Shown: piece after piece, positions 23,020-29,172 of the stretch
Numbering within the stretch: position 1 is the stretch's first letter
How the letters are laid out: every line of letters begins with the position of its first letter
Origin: Streptomyces sp. ISL-87
GTDB taxonomy: Bacteria > Actinomycetota > Actinomycetes > Streptomycetales > Streptomycetaceae
Direction of reading: 5' to 3'
Length of the DNA: 39,406 nt
Assembly (NCBI RefSeq): GCF_018614095.1
Contig: NZ_JAGGOY010000109.1
Location: forward strand, 1 to 39,406
Notes under the pieces: generated by a model
What the model was told of the DNA's origin: nothing
Database searches by the model: none
The model's input: only the letters and a program-made list of their open reading frames with translations
Translations under genes and position numbers: made by a program

Positions 23020-23516
23020 CTGAGGACCAGCCCCTCCGCCAGGGCGCGGAGTCTGTGCCGGGCGAGGGCGAGGTTGCCGTCGGTGCGGTCGAGCCACAGG
23101 TGCAGGAAGACGCTGCTGTCGAAGCTCGTCTCGACGAAGCGGAGGACGTGGTAGCCGGTGCGGGTGGTGACGATCAGGTCCTCCACGGGCAGTCCGGCGG
23201 CCGCGGACCGGGCCGCGGAACCGGCGGCGGCACCGGTGGCGGATCCGGCCGCGGAACCGATCGTCGACCTGCCCGTGGACCCGGTGGTCGCCCCGGCCGG
23301 AGGGTCCGGTTCCGTCTCGGGTGACGAGGCGAAGGACTCGTATTCGGCGGCCGCCCGGGCCAGTTCGGCGGTCTCGGCGGCGGTCGTCTCGTGGTCTCCC
23401 ACGGGCGATTCCCCGATGGTGCCGAGGGCCAGTCCACTGCTCCAGTCCACCAGCGCGGCCCCCCGCGCCCCAGGCAGGGTCATGGCCTCGAGCAGGCATT
23501 GGTCGATCCCGGGCAC
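23016..23516 (-). CDS. Roadblock/LC7 protein A with Ala/Gly/Ser insert
   Basis: A 166-residue roadblock protein. The first half of the domain reads GIDQCLLEAMTLPGARGAALVDWSSGLALGTIG, and the second half VEDLIVTTRTGYHVLRFVETSFDSSVFLHLWLDR followed by NLALARHRLRALAEGL, very like protein C. Between them is a low-complexity insert of Gly, Ala, Ser and Thr (GATTGSTGRSTIGSAAGSAT and on). The start is set at GTG 23516 because GGAGGGGAG lies 5 nt upstream; an ATG 36 nt earlier gives 178 residues. It overlaps the DUF4388-like gene by 4 nt. Confidence 0.85.
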   Translation of the reverse strand: MPGIDQCLLEAMTLPGARGAALVDWSSGLALGTIGESPVGDHETTAAETAELARAAAEYESFASSPETEPDPPAGATTGSTGRSTIGSAAGSATGAAAGSAARSAAAGLPVEDLIVTTRTGYHVLRFVETSFDSSVFLHLWLDRTDGNLALARHRLRALAEGLVLR

Positions 23517-23586
23517 GCGGGCTCCCCTCCCGGCCGGACGTGCTGGGTGCACAGTCGTACGGCGCGACAGGAGGGAACTTACTCAA

Positions 23587-23603
23587 CTTCCACACTGCGG
23601 AAG
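23587..23603. promoter_or_regulatory. Inverted repeat ahead of roadblock A
   Basis: CTTCC (23587-23591) and GGAAG (23599-23603) flank a 7-nt spacer. The core resembles the short TTCC...GGAA palindromes bound by IclR-family proteins. It lies 70 nt upstream of the roadblock A start, so the HTH gene just upstream could act here. Confidence 0.4.
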
Positions 23604-23691
23604 GGGGTTCTGGCATTTTCCGCTGGAACATGCGCGGAAGCACGCGAGACCGTGGCCGGAACCCGTCGACTGCGGTCAGAATCCGAGCCGG

Positions 23692-23934
23692 TCAGGAGGC
23701 AAGTGGAAGATCGTCCGAGAGCCGGAACGCGCCGCCCTCGCGCTGCACGTAGCCCTCGTGGCTGAGCGTGCGCAGGAGGTGGTAGACGGTCGGAAGCGGG
23801 ATGCCGGTGACGCGCGACAGTCTCTTGGCCGTCGCCCCGCCCTCGGCGTACATCGCCTCGACCAGGCGCAGCGCCCGCTGCACGGAACAGATGAGGGTGG
23901 GTGTGCTGTCCTTCTGGCTGTGGTCTGTGCCCAT
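23692..23934 (-). CDS. Minimal IclR-type helix-turn-helix protein
   Basis: An 80-residue protein made almost only of the IclR N-terminal winged helix: SVQRALRLVEAMYAEGGATAKRLSRVTGIPLPTVYHLLRTLSHEGYVQREGGAFRLSDDL. The ligand-binding domain of normal IclR proteins (another 170 residues) is absent. The ATG at 23934 has GGGGGA upstream; an alternative ATG at 23997 adds 21 unstructured residues. First gene of the roadblock cluster on this strand and probably its DNA-binding component. A true small regulator or a truncated one are both possible, but the clean start and stop favour the former. Confidence 0.82.
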   Translation of the reverse strand: MGTDHSQKDSTPTLICSVQRALRLVEAMYAEGGATAKRLSRVTGIPLPTVYHLLRTLSHEGYVQREGGAFRLSDDLPLAS

Positions 23935-24003
23935 GAGTAGTCCCCCTGCTCCGGTACGAGGCCTGGCGAACCCATCAAAGTCGCTCGCCCCGCGCAAAAC
24001 CAG

Positions 24004-24037
24004 CTGACTCGCTTGAACCCGGGCATAAGATCACCTC
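24004..24037 (+). promoter_or_regulatory. Promoter-like element with no matching gene
   Basis: CTGACT (24004-24009), 16 nt, TAAGAT (24026-24031), 6 nt, then an ATG at 24038. This is a good leaderless promoter pattern. The frame that follows is Arg/Gly-rich and extends antisense into the DUF6461 gene, so it is not called as a gene. Confidence 0.4.
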
Positions 24038-24185
24038 ATGCGTGATCCCTCGACGTGGCGGCGCCGACGGCGCGGCAGTGTCCGGAGCGGCTCCGTAGGG
24101 GTGGCGGGACCGCGTCATCAGCCCGCGACCGGTGACCGCCGCCCGGGCGAGTGCCGTGGCCGGCCGGTGCCGGGGCCGCCCCGCG

Positions 24186-24824
24186 CTACTGCGTGCAGGT
24201 CACGAACGCCGGGAGCGGGGTCTCCTCGATCAAGTGCCGCGGCAGGGACAGTCCGAAGCGCGACTCCAGAACGGCGAGGGTGAGGCGGTCGCGCTCCTCG
24301 TACGGCTCGTCGTCGGGGCGGAGGTACTCCCCCTCGGGCGAGAGGATCTTGGCGGCGACCAGCTCCGGCAGCAGGAAGTCCGGTCGGTGGCCGCCGCGCC
24401 AGCACTCCTCGCCGAGGCCGAAGCAGCACACCAGCTCCCCGTCCCGGGCATACGCGAACTGCCTGGGCGGGTGGTCCGGCTGAGGGTCCAGGTGCACGGC
24501 CTCGACGCCCGCCCGGGAGATCTCGGCGAGCCGTTCCGCCCCAGCCGGCACGCCGTGTTCCACGGCGAAGGACCAGCCGCCCCAGGTGCCGACGCGGGCC
24601 ACCCCGTCTCCGTCCACCGTCTCCGTGACCATGCTCCAGGCGTCCAGCGCGCCCAGCGGCCCGGGGTGGACGTCGGGCAACGCGCCGAGCCGCGCCGCGA
24701 GTTCCTCCGGCCCGATGCCCCGGGCGAAAGTCAGGCTCACGAACCAGCTGTCCCAGTGGGCCAGCCACTGGATGCCGCAGCCCGGGTCCCTGCTGGTGTC
24801 CTGCCCGATGTCCGAGATCCGCAC
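24186..24824 (-). CDS. DUF6461-like protein
   Basis: A 212-residue soluble protein starting at GTG with GGGAGGGA upstream. It begins WLAHWDSWFVSLTFARGIGPEELAARLGA and has GALDAWSMVTETVDGDGVARVGTWGGWSFAVEHG, FAYARDGELVCCFGLGEECWRGGHRPDFL and a helical C-terminus ending LPAFVTCTQ. The spacing of the FARG segment, the WSFAVE strand and the final helices fits the DUF6461 group of actinobacterial proteins, of unknown function. 40 nt downstream of the TetR gene on the same strand, so both may be co-transcribed. Confidence 0.7.
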   Translation of the reverse strand: MRISDIGQDTSRDPGCGIQWLAHWDSWFVSLTFARGIGPEELAARLGALPDVHPGPLGALDAWSMVTETVDGDGVARVGTWGGWSFAVEHGVPAGAERLAEISRAGVEAVHLDPQPDHPPRQFAYARDGELVCCFGLGEECWRGGHRPDFLLPELVAAKILSPEGEYLRPDDEPYEERDRLTLAVLESRFGLSLPRHLIEETPLPAFVTCTQ

Positions 24825-24864
24825 GGTCCCTCCCGTGTCCGGTACTCCCCCACCAGCACGATAG

Positions 24865-25428
24865 TCAGTCGCCGGGCCGCTCCGGGAGGAGGCGCTCGAC
24901 CAATGCATCAATGAGCCCCTCCACGGAGTAGGGCTCCAGGAGGGTCGGAACGGTCAGGTCGTCCACGATCAGGCCGAGCATCGCGAGGTAGAGCAGCATT
25001 ACGCCCTGCCGGTCCCCGGGAAGGCCCGCCTCCAGGTGCCAGGCGATGTTCGCCTCCAGCTCCACGCCCTGGAACCCGGCCATCTCCGCCTGGAGTTCGG
25101 GGCGGCGGGTGCCCTCCAGCCGCAGCTCCAGCATCGCGATGTGCACGCTGCGCTCGCGCCGCATCCGCGCGAGGAGCTGCCCGAGCAGCACCTTGGTGTC
25201 CAGCGGGCCGGCGAGGTCCGCCGGGCCCGGGGTCAGCCGCTCGCGGGTGCGGTGCAGGATCTGTACGAGCAGTTGCGCCCGGTTGGCGAAGTAGTTCGAG
25301 GCGGTGCCCGTCGGTACGCCCGCCTCCGCGTCAACCGCGCGCAGGGTCAGGCCCCGGGAGCCTTCGCGCGCCAGGACTTCGATGGCGGCGTCGAGCAGCG
25401 CGGCACGGCGTTCCGGATTCTGGCGCAT
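24865..25428 (-). CDS. TetR-family transcriptional regulator
   Basis: A 187-residue regulator. The N-terminal HTH (residues 8-55) reads RRAALLDAAIEVLAREGSRGLTLRAVDAEAGVPTGTASNYFANRAQLL, a canonical TetR signature with SNYF. The C-terminal ligand-binding half is helical and hydrophobic. ATG at 25428 with GAGGGA upstream. The perfect palindrome at 25502-25521 lies 74 nt upstream and is the likely operator. It is divergent from the PucR gene at 25594. Confidence 0.93.
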   Translation of the reverse strand: MRQNPERRAALLDAAIEVLAREGSRGLTLRAVDAEAGVPTGTASNYFANRAQLLVQILHRTRERLTPGPADLAGPLDTKVLLGQLLARMRRERSVHIAMLELRLEGTRRPELQAEMAGFQGVELEANIAWHLEAGLPGDRQGVMLLYLAMLGLIVDDLTVPTLLEPYSVEGLIDALVERLLPERPGD

Positions 25429-25501
25429 GGACGGTCCCTCGGGGTGTGGACGGCGGTGTGGACTGAGGTGTGAAGAGCGGCGTGAACGGCATGACATCGG
25501 G

Positions 25502-25521
25502 AGCACTGCACATGCAGTGCT
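25502..25521. promoter_or_regulatory. 20-bp palindrome, likely TetR operator
   Basis: Arms AGCACTGCA (25502-25510) and TGCAGTGCT (25513-25521) are perfect inverted repeats around CA. It lies in the 165-nt gap between the divergent TetR and PucR genes, so binding could control both. Confidence 0.75.
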
Positions 25522-25593
25522 TCGCACACGCTAGCGGACGTGCGCGGTCCGGGCCCTCCCCAGCGGCCCCTCCCCCGTGCAACCCTGCCCGTC

Positions 25594-26925
25594 ATGGAGC
25601 GGATCATCGAGGAGATACGCGAGGACCTGACCCGCCGGATCGCCGTGGCGGCGGACCGGCTCGCCGACCGGACGCTGGCCGAGGATCCCGCGTACGCCGC
25701 GCTGCTCGGCAAGGCCGAGCTGCGCGACCGGATCCACCTCACCCTCCGCCAGGCCGTCGAGGGAATGGTCCGCAGCTCCCGCGGCCTGCCGTTGGAGCTG
25801 GCCGATGCCCGGGCCTCCGGAACGCTCCGGGCCGAACAGGGCCTGCCGCTCGCCTCCCTGCTGCGCACCTACCGCCGCGGCGGGCGGCTCCTGTGGCAGA
25901 CCCTCACCGAGGCGGTGGCCGCGCACGACCGGGCGGCACTGCCCCGGCTGCTGCCGGGCGCGGCCGCGCTGTGGGACGTACTGGACCAGATGACGGACGC
26001 CGCGGCGGAGGCGTACCGGCTCGCCGAGGCCGCACACGGCGACCGCGAGCGGGAGCGCCGGGCGGCCCTGCTGGACGCGCTGCTGGACGGCACCGGTCCG
26101 GTTCCGGAGGCCGCGGCCCAGCTGGGGCTGCCGGAGCTGGGCCGGTTCGCGGTGGTGGTCCTCGGCTCGGGCGGCTCGGGCGGCTCGGGCAGTTCCGGCG
26201 GCTCCCGAATCTCCGGGAGCCCGGGAAGCCCGGGAAGCCCGGGAAGCTCCACAAGGACCGGCGCCGGTCCCGCCGCCCCGCGCGTGCTGTGGCGGATCCG
26301 CGCCGACGGGGAGACCGGCCTGGTGGACCTGGGCCACCATCCACTGGAGTCCGTACGGGAACTGCTCGCCCCGCTCGGGGTCCGCGCCGGGATCAGCCCG
26401 GTCGTGGAGACCGCCGCCGACCTGCCCCGGGCCCGACGGCTGGCCGCCCTCGCGCTGCGCACGGCCCCCGCCTCCGACGGCCCGCGCACGGCCCTGCTGG
26501 ACGAGCGGTTGCCGGCGGCGCTGGTCGCGGCCCAGACCGAACTCTCGGACCGGCTGCGCCAGGTGGTGCTGGGTCCGGTGCTGGCCCTGCCCGCGGTCGA
26601 CCGCCGGGTGCTGTTGACCACGCTGGGCACCTGGCTGGCCTGCCAGGGCTCGACCACGTATGCCGCGGAGCGGCTGTACTGCCACCGCAACACGGTGTCC
26701 AACCGGCTGCGCCGCCTGGAGCAGCTCACCGGCCGGTCCCTGACCGATCCCGCGCACGTGGTGGAACTGGCCCTGGCCCACGCTGCGGTGGTCCAGCGGG
26801 CGGCCGCTACGCCGCCGGGTCAGCCGGGTCAGCCGGGTCCGCCCGGCCAGCCGCTTTCGACGCCTTCGCCGCCTTCTCCGATTCCAGCGAGTACGGTACG
26901 TCGATCACCGCGATCCCCGGCATGA
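25594..26925 (+). CDS. PucR-type transcriptional regulator 1
   Basis: A 443-residue regulator. Residues 1-185 are an alpha-helical sensor-like region (PLASLLRTYRRGGRLLWQTL). A Ser/Gly-rich insert lies at 191-222. A CdaR-like middle domain follows (233-310), then the PucR C-terminal HTH at about 353-390 (TYAAERLYCHRNTVSNRLRRLEQLTG). The C-terminal 40 residues are Pro/Gln-rich. The ATG at 25594 has no ribosome binding site. Convergent with a second PucR gene at 26983. Likely a ligand-responsive activator or repressor; ligand unknown. Confidence 0.88.
   Translation: MERIIEEIREDLTRRIAVAADRLADRTLAEDPAYAALLGKAELRDRIHLTLRQAVEGMVRSSRGLPLELADARASGTLRAEQGLPLASLLRTYRRGGRLLWQTLTEAVAAHDRAALPRLLPGAAALWDVLDQMTDAAAEAYRLAEAAHGDRERERRAALLDALLDGTGPVPEAAAQLGLPELGRFAVVVLGSGGSGGSGSSGGSRISGSPGSPGSPGSSTRTGAGPAAPRVLWRIRADGETGLVDLGHHPLESVRELLAPLGVRAGISPVVETAADLPRARRLAALALRTAPASDGPRTALLDERLPAALVAAQTELSDRLRQVVLGPVLALPAVDRRVLLTTLGTWLACQGSTTYAAERLYCHRNTVSNRLRRLEQLTGRSLTDPAHVVELALAHAAVVQRAAATPPGQPGQPGPPGQPLSTPSPPSPIPASTVRRSPRSPA
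26163..26251. repeat. In-frame Gly/Ser-coding repeats
   Basis: Tandem GGCTCGGGC units are followed by CCGGGAAGC units within the PucR gene, encoding the Ser/Gly-rich linker at 191-218. The repeats keep the reading frame (9-nt units), so length changes would not inactivate the protein. Confidence 0.65.
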
Positions 26926-26982
26926 ACGGTTCTGGTTGCGCAGGGGCCGCTGACCACCGACGGCATGTTTTTGCGGTCTGTG

Positions 26983-28539
26983 TCATGCGGTGAATCCGTC
27001 CAGTTCCTCGGCCCGCTGGGCCAGCCACAGGTCGTGGCGGGCGCTCGGCGACTGGAGCAGGGAGCGCTCCAGCAGCTCCTCGACGCGGGTCAGCCGCTTG
27101 CGGGTGCCGGGCACCGACAGGCCGAGGGCGGCGGCCGCCGGAACCAGCTGCGCGTCGTGGAGCAGCCAGGCCCGTACGGTCTCCCGTGCTCCGGGCGGCG
27201 CCTCGGGCCCGGTCAGCGGGGCGAGATGGGCCCGGGCCCACGCGGCCAGTGCGGGATCGCGCAGTACGCCGTCCAGGTCGGCCGGTCCGGCACCGCCCGA
27301 GCCCACGCCCACGCCCACGCCGTCGGGGCCGGAGCCGGCGCCCGCGCCGCCCGGCGTCAGCCGGAGCGCGAGCGAGAGCGCCGCCTGGTCTCCGAGCCGG
27401 GCCAGGTCCAGGCCGAGGACGGACTCGATCAGGCGGAGCCGCCCCGCCAAGGTGTTGCGGTGGATCTTCAGCAGCCGGGTGGCGTGCGAGGCGAAGTTCA
27501 GCCAGGCGTGCGCGGTCGCCCGCAGCTCCTGCCCGCCTGGGTCCTGCGGCCGCCGGGGGTCGTACGTGTGGAGGGGCGCGAGCAGCGCCTCGGCCCAGCC
27601 GGCCCCGGTCCCGGCCGCGTGCGCGGCCATCTCCAGTTCGGGGCCCGGACCGAACCGGGCGTGACGTTCGAGCCGGCCGCGCGCGACGGCCAGGGCGTGG
27701 AAGGCCTGGGTGTACGCGGCCGGCGCCTCCCGCAGGTACGTCTGGCGGCTCACCCCGACCGCGCAGTCCCGGGCCACCCCCACCAGCGCCCCGGCCAGCG
27801 GGTCGTGGTCGGCCGAGGTCGCGGCCAGGTCGGTCGGGACGAGCACGATGAGGTGGCGTACGTACACCGGGCAGCGCACGATCCAGGCCCGGCCGCCGGT
27901 CAGCTCCTCGCACAGCCGGGTCACCTCGGCCCGCTCGCCGGTCCGGCATTCGACGACGTAGATCCGCATCGGGTCGGGCAGCGACGGGCCGAGCGCCTCG
28001 GCGATCTGGCGGGCGGTGGAGAGCCGGCCGTTCATCAGTAGGTGCAGGACGGCTTCGCGGGCCCGCGATTCGGCGAGCCCGGCCCGCGCCTCGCGCCGCC
28101 CGGCCTCCTCGGCGCGCAGAACGAGAGCAAGCGGTACGGCGGCGTCCGCGAGCAGCGCGGGCGCGCCCGGATCATGGGGCCGCTCCAGTACGGCGGCCAG
28201 CGCGCGCCCCTCGTCCAGGGCGAACAGCAGTGCCGTCGAAGCGCCGCTCTCCAGAGCGGCGGACCGGACACCCCGGGCGGCCATCTCGGCAGCGCCCCGC
28301 AGGGCGAGCTCCGGACCCCGCGACCCCTCGCCGTCCAGCACGCCGGTCCAGCCGCCCAGCCGGGCGGAGAGCCACTGGAGCAGCGCGGCCGACCCTCCGG
28401 CGTGCGCGAGCCGGTGGAGCTTCAGGATGTCGTCGGTCCGGGACCGGTCCGCGGGCTGTCGGGGAGCGGGGTGGTGCTGAATGGGAGCTTCCCTTCGGAC
28501 GGATTCGGGGCCCGCCGCATTCAACCACCCGCCGGACAC
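26983..28539 (-). CDS. PucR-type transcriptional regulator 2, with two HTH segments
   Basis: A 518-residue regulator. Residues 38-165 form the PucR N-terminal-type domain; 190-300 a CdaR-like domain. HTH 1 lies at 345-380 (HATRLLKIHRNTLAGRLRLIESVLGLDL). After a Gly-rich linker (397-419), a second HTH-like segment lies at 455-495 (VPAAAALGLSVPGTRKRLTRVEELLERSLL). Most family members have one, so the second is unusual. It starts at GTG 28539, though the exact start is uncertain. Just upstream, in its direction of reading, lies the molybdenum hydroxylase operon, its possible target. Confidence 0.87.
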   Translation of the reverse strand: MSGGWLNAAGPESVRREAPIQHHPAPRQPADRSRTDDILKLHRLAHAGGSAALLQWLSARLGGWTGVLDGEGSRGPELALRGAAEMAARGVRSAALESGASTALLFALDEGRALAAVLERPHDPGAPALLADAAVPLALVLRAEEAGRREARAGLAESRAREAVLHLLMNGRLSTARQIAEALGPSLPDPMRIYVVECRTGERAEVTRLCEELTGGRAWIVRCPVYVRHLIVLVPTDLAATSADHDPLAGALVGVARDCAVGVSRQTYLREAPAAYTQAFHALAVARGRLERHARFGPGPELEMAAHAAGTGAGWAEALLAPLHTYDPRRPQDPGGQELRATAHAWLNFASHATRLLKIHRNTLAGRLRLIESVLGLDLARLGDQAALSLALRLTPGGAGAGSGPDGVGVGVGSGGAGPADLDGVLRDPALAAWARAHLAPLTGPEAPPGARETVRAWLLHDAQLVPAAAALGLSVPGTRKRLTRVEELLERSLLQSPSARHDLWLAQRAEELDGFTA

Positions 28540-28683
28540 TGTGCGCAGTGATACCCGTCCCGGCGGTCACTGGGCACGGCGAATCCTGCGAACAGGCCGG
28601 AATCCGCCTAGGTTTGGCCACGAGCGGTCGGGCCCTCGGCGCTGATGGATTCGGAACGGGGGAAGCACCGGGGCCCGGCTCGT

Positions 28684-29139
28684 TCACATCTTGGCGGCAG
28701 CGCTGCGGATGGCCTCCCGGATCCGGAAGTAGGTGCCGCAGCGGCAGATGTTGGCGATGGCGTCGATGTCCTCGTCCGTGGGCTCGCTGGTGCGCTGGAG
28801 CAGGGCGACGGCGGCCATGATCTGACCGGGCTGGCAGAAACCGCACTGGGAGACGTCCTGTTCGAGCCAGGCCTCCTGAACGGGGTGCAGCTCGTCCCCG
28901 TTCGCCAGCCCCTCGATGGTGGTCACCGTCTTCCCGGCGCAGGCGGACACGGGCACCACGCAGGGGCGGATGTCCGCACCGTCGAGATGGCTGGTGCAGG
29001 CCTTGCAGACGTCCACTCCGCAGCCGTACTTGGGGCCCCGGACGCCCAGCATGTCGCGGAGCACCCACAGCAGGGGCAGGTTGTCGGGCGCGTCCACGGT
29101 GACGCTCCGCCCGTTGACGGTGAAGGTGTGCGAGGGCAT
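28684..29139 (-). CDS. (2Fe-2S) subunit of a molybdenum hydroxylase (IorA-type)
   Basis: A 151-residue iron-sulfur protein. The plant-ferredoxin-type cluster is bound by C40, C45, C48 and C60 (CGVDVCKAC); the second cluster by C99, C102, C132 and C134 (CGFCQPG and ICRCG). Both are complete. It passes electrons from the molybdopterin subunit. ATG with AGGAG upstream, 33 nt downstream of the large-subunit gene on the same strand, so the two are co-transcribed. The FAD subunit of three-part hydroxylases is absent, which is the IorAB type layout. Confidence 0.93.
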   Translation of the reverse strand: MPSHTFTVNGRSVTVDAPDNLPLLWVLRDMLGVRGPKYGCGVDVCKACTSHLDGADIRPCVVPVSACAGKTVTTIEGLANGDELHPVQEAWLEQDVSQCGFCQPGQIMAAVALLQRTSEPTDEDIDAIANICRCGTYFRIREAIRSAAAKM

Positions 29140-29172
29140 GGCGGGGCTCCTGAACTGGCTGACCGGCTGCAA

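Noticed and set aside
21280..23552. Possible conservon (cvnABCD)
   Set aside because: The roadblock proteins resemble CvnB, but no CvnA-type histidine kinase, DUF742 protein or CvnD GTPase is present.
24038..24283. 81-residue Arg-rich frame after a good promoter
   Set aside because: No domain, no conserved pattern, and half of it overlaps the real DUF6461-like gene on the other strand. Kept only as a promoter finding.
24865..25527. Earlier TetR start at 25527
   Set aside because: It would place the operator palindrome inside the coding region; the ATG at 25428 has a good ribosome binding site.
28537..28550. CACTG-TGCG-CAGTG palindrome at the PucR start
   Set aside because: The 5-bp arms span the start codon and are short for an operator in such GC-rich DNA; chance is likely.
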